A stretch of DNA of 64,000 nucleotides. It comes from Anarhynchus alexandrinus. Taxonomy: Eukaryota; Chordata; Aves; Charadriiformes; Charadriidae. Made by a program: the position numbers and the translations under genes. The stretch is from NCBI GenBank assembly GCA_008711295.1, contig VUYV01000157.1:92146-156145 (forward strand), in the 5' to 3' direction. The notes beneath the pieces are model-generated. The model ran no database searches, was not told where the DNA came from, and saw nothing but the letters and a program-made list of their open reading frames with translations. Shown piece by piece: positions 54,401 through 62,600 of this stretch (its first letter is position 1; every line of letters starts with the position of its first letter).

Positions 54401-57400
54401 GAGCAAGGGGTGATAGAGAATCTGGAACGCCCAGACGGTGATCCTCTGCGCGGAATAGGAACAGACGCCCTCCTGGGGGAAGGATTGTATCAGACCCCTG
54501 TGGCACAAGCCACCCTTCCTGTGGCGGCTCTCACAATGTCTAAAGAATTGGCCTATAAGGCCTTCCAGAAAGTGCCAGATGCCGGGAAAACTGTACAGTC
54601 TTTTGTTACCATTAAGCAAGGTGCTCGGGAGTCTTACATGCAGTTTGTGGACCGGCTGAAGGGTGCCCTTGATAAGCAGGTAGACAATGTCCCCGCACAG
54701 GAGATCCTGCTAAAACAGTTTGCGGTCGAGAATGCTAATGCTGATTGCAAACCTATCTTAAAAACCCTGCAAAACCCTACTATCACAGAAATGATAGACG
54801 CATGCCAGAATGTGGGCACCCACCAACACCTGGTGGACCTTTTAGTGCAGGCTTTCACAGCCTTTCATACTGGTCCCCAGAAGTGCTTCTCCTGTGGGAA
54901 GACTGGCCATTTTAAGAGGGAGTGCACAAAGAAGACGGAGGCCAAGGGGCTCAGGGTCTGTCCGCGATGTAAAAAGGGGAGGCACCTTGCCAACCAGTGT
55001 CGTTCCAGGTTTGGCAGGGACGGCAGACCACTTCAGCCGTCGGGTCAGGGAAACCGCTGGGCCAGCGCGCAGAGGGGATGCGCGAGAACACAAGCCACCC
55101 CTCCCCTGCCCCTGGCAATCCCAGCCTGTATGCCCGAACCAGCGGAAGCGCTGGAAGGGACCTGGCCTCCGCAGTCGCAGTAACGCTTTTTGATACAACC
55201 GTTACCCTGATCCCTACGGGGGTTAAGGGACCGCTGGGCAACGGACTGAGCACCCTCCTTCTCGCCCGCTCCTCGGCGACGCGCCAGAGACTGTTCGTAT
55301 TGCCTGGTGTTATCGATGCGGATTTTACAGGGGAAATTCAAATTATGGTATGGACTCCTACTCCTCCGTGTCAGATTCCTGAAAGCTCACGTATTGCACA
55401 GTTGGTGCCTTTTCGGAGCCAGGCGCAGCAATGCCTGGCAGATGCTCGCGGAGACGGTTGTTTCGGTTCCACAGGGCCCGCACAGATCATGTGGGCCCAG
55501 AAGGTTTCCCATGTTACAGGTATCCCCCCTTCTCATACTGGCCAAGCCATCATGGAATGGGCCCATGGGACGCTGAAAGCCATGTTGCAAAAACAAAAAG
55601 GGGGAATGGCCCTAGGCACACTGCCAGAACGTTTAGAAAAAGCATTATACAAGTTGAATTTTTTTAAATCGATGGATGGATGGAGAGCCAGCCATGATAA
55701 AACACTTTACCTCTCTCTCAGAGGCACTGCAAGCAACCTCTCCACGGGAGAAAGCACAGGTGATGATCAAAAATATAATGAATAACCAATGGGAAGGTCC
55801 GTACCCGCTAATAACTTGGGGTCGAGGATATGCTTGTGTCTCCACAGATACTGGACCAAGATGGGTCCTGGCGAGATGGATCCGACTGTCACTGCAGTCA
55901 TCTTCATCATCATGATGACAGCAGAACCAGGAGATGGGATATGGATCCTACCGGCACCCAAGGAAAACATCCGGGTAACTTTGGCAAACAAGACCGGCCA
56001 GGACACCCTGTGCCTTTCGCTGGCTACCCCAGGAAACCCCTTTTCGACATGTCTAGTCGGTGTCCCAGCAGACAACTGGCCAAGCCATGAACAAGCAAGG
56101 CATTTCGGAAACTCATAGGCTTTGGCTGATAACTGGGATGGGTGGGCTCCTTACTTGCCACCCCTGCCCCACGAGCCGCAGGAGACTGAACTCCTAGGCT
56201 CAATCAAAATGGATAGCTGTCTAATTTTTAATTATACTGTCCAGAATCAATCTAGAGTGCAGAATGTTAATTCTTCTCTGTCAATATATAGAAATAACAT
56301 GGCCTGGTGCAACTATACCAGTAGTAAGGTCTCCCGCTCCAGCAATTTGCCTTTACAGCTCCCGCAGAAGCTCTTCTTTACTTGTGGTGATCGAGCTTGG
56401 GGAGGTATAGCCTCACATATAAGGGGAGGGCCTTGTAGTCTGGGAAGACTTACGCTGTTGGCCCCAAATACATCAATGATTCTGAATTTTACAAAGCATC
56501 TTCAATGCCCCAAATGATCGGGGGCAAAGAGCCCACGCCCTTCAGAGTGAATGCAACGATAATGTGGAGTTTTGGAGTAAAAGGGAGATAATTACGGCCT
56601 CTATACTTGCACCAGGAGTTGCCGCTTTGCAAGCTTTAGCCACGTTGAATAAACTAGGGTGCTGGCTTGCCAAACAGAGCAATGCCACATCGCTGGCTCT
56701 ATCTAGCTTATTAATGGATGTAGATTCGGTTAGACATGCTGCTTTGCAGAACCGCGCTTTTTAGCATGCCTTTAATAATATACGCAGAGAATGGTGGAAA
56801 AATCAATAAACAGTGCTAATTGTTCAACAAAACAGAAAAAGGGGGAGTTGTGGGGACTGAAGCAAAAGAAGGGTTAAGTGTGGTAGAACTAATAAGGAGG
56901 AATAAGCAGCTGCAGCACTGTTTTGGCAGACAATGAAGTTGTGTGAAGCTACTCCCTAGATAAGGAGGTGCTGCTCACAGGGAAGAGAGACTCCCTTTTC
57001 GGTGGGAACATGATCTTTTAGAGCATGCAATGATGTAACCAAGTAAAGTAGAAAATTTGCTGGCCCTGGTAGAAAAGTATATAAAGAGCACGCTTGCTTA
57101 ATAAAGCTGATTTTGATCCTGCATACTGGAGTCTGTGTCTGTCCGTCCGCCACAGCTAACACTTCCTTAATGCTCTTCATGTACGCATATCCATATTATT
57201 TAATCATGTACATAAATTTCAGTCATTAGAAAAAAAAAAGCAGAGAAAAGTGCTTTATCAGAAAAGTTAAGTGATTAATAGACATTGATTACATGTGCTT
57301 ACCAATTGCTGCTTTGCCCCAAATCTGTACTCTAAGACTGGTTTGTTCTAGGTGAGATCTTGCATTTTTTATCATCTTAAGATTAGCTTCGTATCTCTGC

Positions 57401-58142
57401 TGAGAAGCAACCAGTTCGCTCTTCTCATCCCCTTCCCACGGATTCCACTCTTCGTTTCCCACGGCAACATGCTCTAAGGAACCCAAAAGCGTAACTTGCG
57501 TACAAAGAACAGATTCACAAGTTTAAAAAACTGACGAGTTCCCTTGAATTCAGCATTTCAAGCAGCACCTGACAACCCTCCCGCCGCCGCGGCCCGGCCA
57601 CACCGCCCTCCCCTGCCGGGCCCGCGGCCTCACAGCGCACCCGGGAAATGGCCGCCGCCAGCGCAGGCCCGGCGGCGGGGGGAAGCCCCGGCCCCGGCCC
57701 CGCTCTCGCTCTCCATGAGGAGCTCACTCCGTGCGCCGCTCCCAGGCAGAGGCGCTGGGAGGCGAAGCGCTGCCCTCGGCCTGGCGCAGGCTTTCCAGGC
57801 CGGGGGACAGCGGGGGGAAGGAGGGAGGGAGGGCGCCGAGGCCTCTCCGGCGCGGGCAGGAGCTGACAAACCGCGTCGGCCCCGCATCAAACCCGCCGCC
57901 CCTCGTCCCCCCAGGGCTGCGCCGGCGGTGGCGGCCGGGCCGGCCGGCCCGCCCGCCGTAGGGCGGCTGGGAGCGGCCCCGCCGCCGCCGCTCTCACCTC
58001 GCGGTCCGCGGCGGTCGCGGTGCGGCGGGCGGGGGGCGGCGGTGCGGCGGGGCCGGAGGAAGACGGTGTAGGCCGCGTAGAGGGAGAAGAGGCCGTAAGC
58101 CACGATCAAGGCGGAGCACAGCCGCTTGCGAGCGCCCCGCAT
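42062..58142 (-). CDS. RXYLT1: RXYLT1 (TMEM5), ribitol xylosyltransferase 1, six coding exons
   Basis: Spliced coding sequence: join of 57998-58142, 57303-57494, 52013-52115, 45879-46193, 43561-43731 and 42062-42479, all minus strand. These sum to 1344 nt (447 codons plus TAA), close to the human length of about 443. All splice phases match (1,1,2,2,2) and every intron is GT-AG. Family knowledge: a Golgi type II membrane enzyme that transfers xylose from UDP-xylose to ribitol-5-phosphate on the core M3 glycan of alpha-dystroglycan; human loss causes dystroglycanopathy. Seen here: a short basic N-terminus, one hydrophobic anchor (about residues 8-30), a low-complexity Arg/Pro stem, the conserved [10 protein letters not shown] block in exon 2, and a [17 protein letters not shown] motif (residues 337-353) typical of exostosin-like transferases. 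I chose the ATG at 58140-58142 because the next residues align with the mammalian N-terminus. I see no premature stop or frameshift. Confidence 0.96.
43561..43731 (-). CDS. RXYLT1: RXYLT1 coding exon 5
   Basis: 171 nt, phase 2 in and phase 2 out. The translation includes [31 protein letters not shown] and [10 protein letters not shown], matching the mammalian exon. The acceptor is TTTTTACAG and the donor is GTAAGA. A KNSS sequon is a candidate N-glycosylation site. Confidence 0.95.
44232..44352. repeat. Unidentified interspersed repeat, copy B (RXYLT1 intron 4)
   Basis: Partner of 38722-38850. It lies just beyond the minus-strand protein-like fragments at 44457-45464, so it may be the end of the same element. 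Confidence 0.5.
44457..45464 (-). pseudogene. Unidentified protein-like relic in RXYLT1 intron 4
   Basis: Minus-strand translation gives several same-direction pieces with ordinary protein composition, separated by stops and frameshifts: [56 protein letters not shown]; and [19 protein letters not shown]. They look like one decayed coding sequence (retrocopy or transposon), but I do not recognise the family. Confidence 0.35.
45879..46193 (-). CDS. RXYLT1: RXYLT1 coding exon 4
   Basis: 315 nt, phase 2 in and phase 2 out. It encodes [51 protein letters not shown] and FQWPLGVAT, all strongly conserved in this family. The acceptor is TTTTCACAG and the donor is a consensus GTAAGT. Confidence 0.96.
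47880..49310 (+). mobile_element. Old CR1/L3-like non-LTR retrotransposon relic in RXYLT1 intron 3
   Basis: Degenerate LINE coding sequence on the plus strand. Recognisable pieces include a stretch near 48710-48860 reading roughly [13 protein letters not shown] and [10 protein letters not shown] (frames broken), and near 49070-49130 a YLDFQKA motif followed by KAIKETKLP. The latter corresponds to the reverse-transcriptase YLDFxKAFDxVxH block. Many stops and indels. The boundaries are approximate and the left end is the least certain. Confidence 0.6.
52013..52115 (-). CDS. RXYLT1: RXYLT1 coding exon 3
   Basis: 103 nt, phase 1 in and phase 2 out. It has no long open frame of its own and was found by looking for the conserved YLW-HIF...DVTAQWREG segment; the translation contains [10 protein letters not shown] and [10 protein letters not shown]. 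The acceptor is TTTGTGTAG (52116) and the donor is GTACTA, which is weaker than the other donors in this gene. It lies about 0.9 kb on the 3' side (in gene direction) of the provirus in intron 2. Confidence 0.92.
53002..53306 (+). repeat. 5' LTR of the provirus
   Basis: 305 bp, TG...CA ended (TGTGGGGATT ... GCCACA). It has TATATAAA at 53230-53237 and AATAAA at 53252-53257. The polyadenylation hexamer lies only about 15 bases after the TATA box, so it probably sits at or just before the start of R. It is about 94% identical by eye to the 3' LTR. Confidence 0.95.
53309..53326 (+). other. Primer binding site, lysine-tRNA type
   Basis: TGGTGCCTGAACAGGGAC begins two bases after the LTR end. It matches the tRNA-Lys(3)-type site with two C-to-T changes (positions 4 and 8), both consistent with CpG or deamination decay. 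A lysine primer is usual for betaretrovirus-like elements. Confidence 0.85.
53388..53583 (+). repeat. Seven 28-bp direct tandem repeats in the proviral leader
   Basis: The unit starts GGCAGAACCCAAATCGCTG and ends AAAGGAAGC. Seven head-to-tail copies fill 196 bp exactly. Copies 2-4 are identical; the others differ by one to four bases. The array lies between the primer site and the gag ATG, with no ATG inside it and no spacers. The function is unknown: packaging signal, RNA structure or simple slippage are all possible. Confidence 0.95.
53620..53626 (+). promoter_or_regulatory. Candidate retroviral splice donor
   Basis: The sequence AGGTAAG about 15 bases upstream of the gag ATG matches the consensus 5' splice site and is in the right place to make a spliced env message. 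Inferred from position and consensus only. Confidence 0.5.
53639..55183 (+). CDS. gag: ERV gag polyprotein, full-length open frame (514 aa)
   Basis: Structural polyprotein of a class II ERV. The N-terminus MGNDIS fits the N-myristoylation pattern (Gly2, Ser6) used for membrane targeting of matrix. An acidic/proline linker near residues 115-150 contains PPNPYD, a possible degenerate PPxY late motif. The capsid region carries a major homology region at residues 325-340 ([16 protein letters not shown]). Nucleocapsid has two zinc knuckles of the CX2CX4HX4C type, at residues 416-429 ([14 protein letters not shown]) and 441-454 ([14 protein letters not shown]). No stop or frameshift interrupts it, although pol and env are wrecked. 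The last part overlaps the pro frame and contains the frameshift heptamer. Expression is not shown by the sequence. Confidence 0.93.
   Translation: MGNDISQEQRTVVNLMQKILKQHGKIIPLQDLKMLLMWARSNCPGIDSRSIYDPKTWDQIGVKLLDSATRSDKTAVGLLFAWRTMFETLKQHTQKPGEQSKTRLPPLLDSASADTVVGAVGDQELPADDPFDPSPVDPDQEPDLFPPNPYDRWDLVRRAAAEEGDVELLRACGSYPIIYEGQRRPRWEGLNFSLIKELRRSVKENGLQSPYSMGFLQSVFEMHILAPHDCKIIAKILLTATQFIIWTNQWHELAEQGVIENLERPDGDPLRGIGTDALLGEGLYQTPVAQATLPVAALTMSKELAYKAFQKVPDAGKTVQSFVTIKQGARESYMQFVDRLKGALDKQVDNVPAQEILLKQFAVENANADCKPILKTLQNPTITEMIDACQNVGTHQHLVDLLVQAFTAFHTGPQKCFSCGKTGHFKRECTKKTEAKGLRVCPRCKKGRHLANQCRSRFGRDGRPLQPSGQGNRWASAQRGCARTQATPPLPLAIPACMPEPAEALEGTWPPQSQ
54997..55668 (+). pseudogene. ERV dUTPase/protease start fused in frame to the integrase end
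   Basis: Frame -1 to gag. After the slip site it encodes a retroviral dUTPase: the SGSAGRDL motif near 55141-55164 and [12 protein letters not shown] at 55303-55338. This is followed by GCFGSTGP, the usual dUTPase-protease boundary. At about 55480-55510 the frame passes straight into the end of the integrase core: [22 protein letters not shown], here quoted in two parts as [11 protein letters not shown] and [11 protein letters not shown], which retains the catalytic Glu region. Nearly all of protease, all of RT and RNase H, and the integrase zinc finger and first two catalytic Asp regions are missing. The frame is lost near 55668-55680 at a GATG repeat. Confidence 0.85.
55048..55054 (+). promoter_or_regulatory. 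-1 ribosomal frameshift heptamer (gag to pro)
   Basis: GGGAAAC sits in the X_XXY_YYZ register of the gag frame (codons GGA AAC) inside the gag/pro overlap, the classic betaretroviral gag-pro slippery site. Directly downstream, CGCTGGGCCAGCG (about 55055-55067) can form a short hairpin. The pro frame is -1 relative to gag, as required. Confidence 0.85.
55676..55915 (+). pseudogene. ERV integrase C-terminal domain, frameshifted
   Basis: The continuation of integrase in another frame. It contains [19 protein letters not shown] and [15 protein letters not shown], the conserved C-terminal DNA-binding domain of class II integrases. The switch from the preceding frame coincides with a GATGGATGGATGG run, so a 4-bp slippage event is the likely cause. 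Its end overlaps the start of env. Confidence 0.85.
55876..56517 (+). pseudogene. env: ERV env surface subunit, avian sarcoma/leukosis-like, interrupted
   Basis: The frame from the ATG at 55876 opens with a hydrophobic leader and then an SU-like N-terminus ([19 protein letters not shown], then STCLVGVP). An in-frame TAG at 56116-56118 breaks it. The same frame continues to a TGA at 56517 and contains an SU C-terminal block ([26 protein letters not shown]) resembling the avian leukosis group. The middle of SU is shorter than in intact relatives. There are several N-glycosylation sequons (NYT, NQS, NSS). It is broken and could not make a complete envelope. Confidence 0.8.
56555..56764 (+). pseudogene. 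env: ERV env transmembrane subunit fragment
   Basis: In a different frame from SU. It encodes the internal fusion-peptide region ([19 protein letters not shown]) and the start of the heptad-repeat helix ([12 protein letters not shown]), then stops. The disulfide loop, membrane anchor and cytoplasmic tail are missing. No furin-type basic site is visible at the SU/TM junction. Confidence 0.8.
56835..56848 (+). other. Polypurine tract of the provirus
   Basis: GAAAAAGGGGGAGT lies immediately upstream of the 3' LTR, in the standard position for the plus-strand primer. Confidence 0.85.
56849..57154 (+). repeat. 3' LTR of the provirus
   Basis: 306 bp, TGTGGGGACT ... GCCACA. It has TATATAAA at 57078-57085 and AATAAA at 57100-57105. 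Differences from the 5' LTR cluster near the GAGCATGCAATGATG stretch and in the last 25 bases. Confidence 0.95.
57303..57494 (-). CDS. RXYLT1: RXYLT1 coding exon 2
   Basis: 192 nt, phase 1 in and phase 1 out. It encodes the stem and the start of the catalytic region, including [13 protein letters not shown] and [10 protein letters not shown]. The acceptor is ...GTACGCAAG at 57495, an AAG acceptor with a modest pyrimidine tract. The nearest alternative AG upstream would give an immediate in-frame stop. The donor is GTAAGC. Confidence 0.93.
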
Positions 58143-58500
58143 CCCGCCCGGCGCGGGCGGAGGCCCCGGCGGGGGGCGCCGTGAGGCGACGGCGGCGGCG
58201 GGAGCCGCGCCCGCTGGGGCGGGAGGAGCCTCCGCCCGCCGCCCTGGGCTTCGTCCCCTGGTGAAGAGGCTTGGAGCCCCCCGTACCATGACCTGCCTCT
58301 GCCCCAACAGCCCCCCCCGAGCATTGCCGGTACCGCCTCAGGTACGCGGTGAACGCATGAAGACACTTGTCCTGTGGCGACATGGCGCCTGGAGCCAACA
58401 GCTGAGTCCCGGCCTCATCTTTCCACAGTGGTGCCGGGGGGGGGTCTCCTGCCTGCGGCTCGGAGCGGCCGCCTCAGCGGAGTGCTCTCCCCCTCCTCCC
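57560..58500. promoter_or_regulatory. RXYLT1: CpG island over RXYLT1 promoter and exon 1
   Basis: About 0.9 kb of very GC- and CpG-rich sequence covers RXYLT1 exon 1, the start of intron 1 and the 5' flank. This contrasts sharply with the AT-rich DNA on both sides and is the usual CpG-island promoter arrangement of a housekeeping gene. The TSS cannot be fixed from sequence. Long open frames on the plus strand here are a side effect of high GC. Confidence 0.8.
57998..58142 (-). CDS. RXYLT1: RXYLT1 coding exon 1
   Basis: 145 nt encoding residues 1-48 plus one base. It begins [17 protein letters not shown], with a hydrophobic signal anchor at about residues 8-30, followed by an Arg/Pro-rich stem. 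The donor is GTGAGAG (57997 downward). The frame is also open upstream as far as an ATG at 58307, so a longer N-terminus cannot be excluded, but the extension is Ala/Pro/Arg-rich CpG-island sequence and has no counterpart I know of. Confidence 0.93.
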
Positions 58501-58510
58501 CAGGGCTTCC

Positions 58511-59357
58511 CAAGGCTGCCAGAAATCCATACGCACTGGAGATTGGTTGAGGAGCATCGGACAGCTTTGGGCTGTACAACGTATATAAATACATGTCACC
58601 TTTTGATAGACACGGTCCCGGCGTGGGCCAGAGCTGCCTGCTGTCTGTGCCCCACAGTTCAGTGCCTCCTTTCGTGATGAGCTGCAAGATGGTGTCACGT
58701 AAGCAGGTTGTACATGGAGAGGTGAACGGCACTGTCAGGTCATGGGGATTTTATATAGCGGGGAAGGCTGTGGGCCAACCAAACTGAGTTATGTTACACA
58801 GTATTAGAAAGTTGTAGCTCTCTTTAGGCTATTCGTGAGTCCTTTCTAAGACCGGATATTGCAACTTCTGTAAAGCCTCTGCCAGCCTGTTTTCAAACAC
58901 TGATCCTAACGGTAGCCAAAAGCACGGTGACCTTCACCTACCCGAAGGAGAGAGAGAGTCTAGTACAGTATAGATTATAACACAACGCACAACCCTGCAG
59001 CCTGCTCTGGATCAGAGTGGGGGTTTTTTTTCTTGATCAATTTTTTTACCCTTGTGAACACTAAACTTTGCTCTAACCCTGACCTAAAATCTATTTGGCA
59101 GACCCGTGCTTGCTCCAAACCAAAATGTAACTAGTTGCCTTAGCAGGCCTTTTGAAATGGGCTTACAATCAGCCCCCTGCCGAATCCTAAATCTAATTTA
59201 ATGACCTCTACACTCACTGAACTAGAAATCTAGGCTGATGACCCACAGTGGCAGCAATGAGTCCTTTATTTTGGCATCCCTTTCTGATCGTCTGTGTTAG
59301 CCTGACTCACCAGTTTCTTTGAGCCCAGCTCTTAATCCTAAATGTAACCCCAATTTC
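58511..59357. other. RXYLT1 upstream flank
   Basis: Composition falls back from the CpG island to ordinary DNA. No gene seen. Confidence 0.5.
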
Positions 59358-59696
59358 ATAGAACTATAGAATCACAGAATGGTTTGGATTGGAAGAGTTG
59401 GAAGGGACCTTTAAAGATCATCTGGTCCACCCCCCCCGGCCATGTGCAGGGACATTTTTCACTAGACCAGGTTGCTCAAAGCCTGGTCCAATCTGACCTT
59501 GAATACTTCCAATGATGGGGCAACCACAACTTCTCTGGGCCACCTGTTCCAGTCTCTTATTACCCTTATTGTAAAAAATTTTTTCCTTATGGCCAATCTC
59601 TTTCAGCTTGAAACTGTTGCCCCTTGTCCTGTCCCTACAGGACTTGGTAAAAGGTTTCTCTCCATCTTTCTTATAAGACCCCTTATATATTGAAAT
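59358..59696 (-). repeat. CR1 3' fragment, minus orientation
   Basis: Starts with the reverse of the CR1 tail (ATAGAATCACAGAATGG), then AGGGACCTTTAAAGATCATC and GCCACCTGTTCCAG, running towards the interior of the element at the right. Confidence 0.93.
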
Positions 59697-62600
59697 CCTA
59701 CCCATTTAAAACCTGCATATAATGCAGATGGCTCTTGTCAGTACTAGCAGTAATCTGTTGCAGAATTGCAGGTCAATGCACTTATCCCTGTTAGGTCACA
59801 GCCACTTTGCTTTGATTATAGTGATTTGTAATTTTATGGAAAAAATGCACCAGATAACCACTTTCAAAATGAAGACTGAGCTTCTCTCTTGCCTTTCTAT
59901 CTTAGTGCATCTGTGTGAATGCACAGTGAAGTGGTACGATCACAAACTTTGGAAAGATCAGAGTCTATAGTGATTGATACCAGAATAAATTATTTTCAGC
60001 TTTACTTGCAGTCTGTTTTCTAGACTATATCGGTAATTGGATCTGCATGCTGAGTTGCAAAAATTCATAGAAAACCTTTGTACAAAGACTTTACTATTTA
60101 ATTTGAAACAGAATGTGATAATGAAAGTATGATAAACATAGAGCCAGGAGGAAAGAAGAGAGTAATAGGAATGAATTAAGAAGGGCATAGAAGAAAGTGA
60201 AATGTGTAATCATTTGGGAACACAGGTTTCCTATTGTACAGCTCCACTGCTTTGGATGATTATTAGAAAGTTCTCTCTTCTCTCCACATAGATGCAGTTA
60301 ATTTCTTATAAAAATGACAAAAGAGGCTTGAAAAGAAAAAGTCAAGGAGGATCAATCTGAGAAGAGTTTGGATTATAGACCACTTCATAAATGGAGTGTC
60401 TTGAAAGTCTGCACTTGAATGTGTGCATTTCGATAAAAAATGCAGAAAGCGAATGCGATTTGGGACAGTAGTGATCATTGCTCAGCGAGTCTTTCACAAT
60501 AGGGATGATATGGTGGTCTTATTTACAGCAGAGGAGAGAGGCATACCAACCGCAGTGAGGTAAACAGGCAATATCAGTCAAAGCCTCACAACTGTAGTAG
60601 GTGGCAATGTTTGATTATTTGGAAATTGAAATGCAAAAGTGTGAGAAGTAAGAGCATACACTTCCTGATATAACATCTTAATCTTACATTTCCTACCCAT
60701 ATTAATTCATTATACATTTTGCAAGTTGCATTGGCTCATTTCATGGGCAAAACAGGATGGAAAAAGCTATACATAATGTAAAAAGGGTATTCATTTTATA
60801 AGAAGAACTTTGGCTCCTGTTCAAAATATCCAGCCAGTTCAGGACAGACTCAAGTAAATGAGCATTTTCCTATAATGCAAACTCAAATTACACAGAAACT
60901 AGTGGGACTTAAGAATATATTTAATGTTAAGAATGTACTATGGGGGGAGGGGTGGGGGCTGAGGGGATGGACTTAACAGAATGAGAATTAATTGAGATCT
61001 TAGAGTAGGAGCTTTGTCTCGGGACTACAGAGGTAAAACTCATAGGAACATAAAACTGGAAGGAACCACCTTACCCATGGAGTTCCCTGAAATTATGGGA
61101 AACCATGCAGCAGATACCAAGTTTAGGAAATGCCAGTACTTCATACACAGTGCCTGTGGGGGCCTAAAAAGGCTTATCAAGTACTGTTTCCTAGTACTTG
61201 ATAACAAACTTCCAATGTGTTGTAGAAGACCAAAAGCCAAGTGATACGTGTCACAAGAAAGGAGGAGAGATCAAGAGTGTCAGTGATGTCTTAGACCTCT
61301 GAGCAAACAAGATAATTATATCTCCTAGATGATACTAAGAAGCAGACGTGTCCTGCAGTGTAAAAGAGAATGAAAAGCCCAACAGCAGCAGCTAATGAGA
61401 CTTGGAAAAATCCTGAACCCAGATCCGGTAAATTAGGAGGCTTAGATTCTTTCTTATCTCTGAGAGAGCTTGGGTATGGTGTTGTGGCAAATTATCTTGT
61501 CTCATGGTGCTCCAACTGACTCCTTGTACAATGTTTGTAACACTGAACTTCTGGGAGCATTATGAATCCTGGCTGATATGAAATAGTTGAAGTTTTCTTT
61601 GAATGACAGGTGCTCAATAAAGACAGGAAGAGTTGTACCAAAACAGGAGAATCTGTTTAATAACAAGGACTTTGAGCAGTAAACAATTAAACATTAAAGG
61701 TTCTTTATGTTATAAGGCATCATAAATTAGGAGATACAGGGGAAAGATGTATTATCAGGTTCAATACCTGTGTTTAGAGATAGGAAAAAGAACAAAAAAA
61801 AAAGAGCACAGAAGTGTCAAGTACATTCAGCAAATGCCTATTCTGTTCAAGAGTTCATTACAACAAATGAAAATTAACCGGGAGTTTCAAAATTAAGATT
61901 ATGTGTGTGGCTGGAAGCCTAAGTCAAAAGAAATTCTGCTATGCATCAGGTAATTTAAGTAAGCAGCTATAAAAGTAGGTTGTTTTTTTTTCTGTGAAAA
62001 GAAGTTTTTTCTGTACATATTTTGATAAAAACAGTACTTTCTAATACTTGTTTTTGTTACTTATGACTGCCTACAATAAATTATTTTCATCTCTTTTACA
62101 CGCTTCCAAAAAAACTGTTGTTAAGTTCTGCAGCATTACTTGTCTTATCTTAGTCTCTGCTCATTGACTGTCGAGTTGGAATTTATTGACAGGTGTCACT
62201 GGGAAGTTCTAGAAAACTGTATTGACCGGTGTGTAACATATGCAGACCTGAGCAAGGTTTAAGGGCACAGCTAGGGACGAAAGAAAGCATCAGTTAGACA
62301 TCTAACCAGAACATGGAATGAAGACAGTTGTTGCCAGAATCCCTGCAGAAAGGTTTTGGGGTATAATTGCTGCTCTATTAGTACCGTTTTCATTAATTAA
62401 GAAGTTTGCAGGGTTTCCTACTGCCACCTGCAGAATGTAGTATGCAGCTGCTGTTACCTTTTTGTTTTTTTTTCTACAGAAGCCCAAATCTCCTGTTAGG
62501 CTGCACCGTACACAGCTGAATGAAAGGGAGAAGTCTGCAGGAGGCAATTGAAGATATGAAGCCGGAGAGAGGCCTCTCTGCTGGCTGCAGATGACAGCGC

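Larger units (their letters stand above)
53002..57154 (+). mobile_element. Class II endogenous retrovirus, internally deleted, antisense in RXYLT1 intron 2
   Basis: A 4.15 kb provirus with two LTRs, a lysine-type primer site, a polypurine tract, an intact gag frame, a dUTPase/protease frame fused by deletion to the integrase C-terminus, and a broken env. Gag and dUTPase are of betaretrovirus-like (class II) type; the env remnants look like avian sarcoma/leukosis env. Protease (except its start), reverse transcriptase, RNase H and most of integrase are absent, so it cannot replicate on its own. By eye the LTRs differ at about 18 positions of 306, roughly 94% identity, so it is neither brand new nor ancient. 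The flanks read GCTAC before and GCTAAC after, which fits a 5-6 bp target-site duplication with one change. Confidence 0.95.

Noticed and set aside
57289..57486. RXYLT1 exon 2 as a separate small gene starting at a TTG
   Set aside because: The apparent start is an internal Leu codon; splice sites and phases place it inside RXYLT1.
57544..58071. 175-codon plus-strand frame over the CpG island
   Set aside because: Pro/Ala/Arg-rich antisense shadow of RXYLT1 exon 1 and its GC-rich intron.
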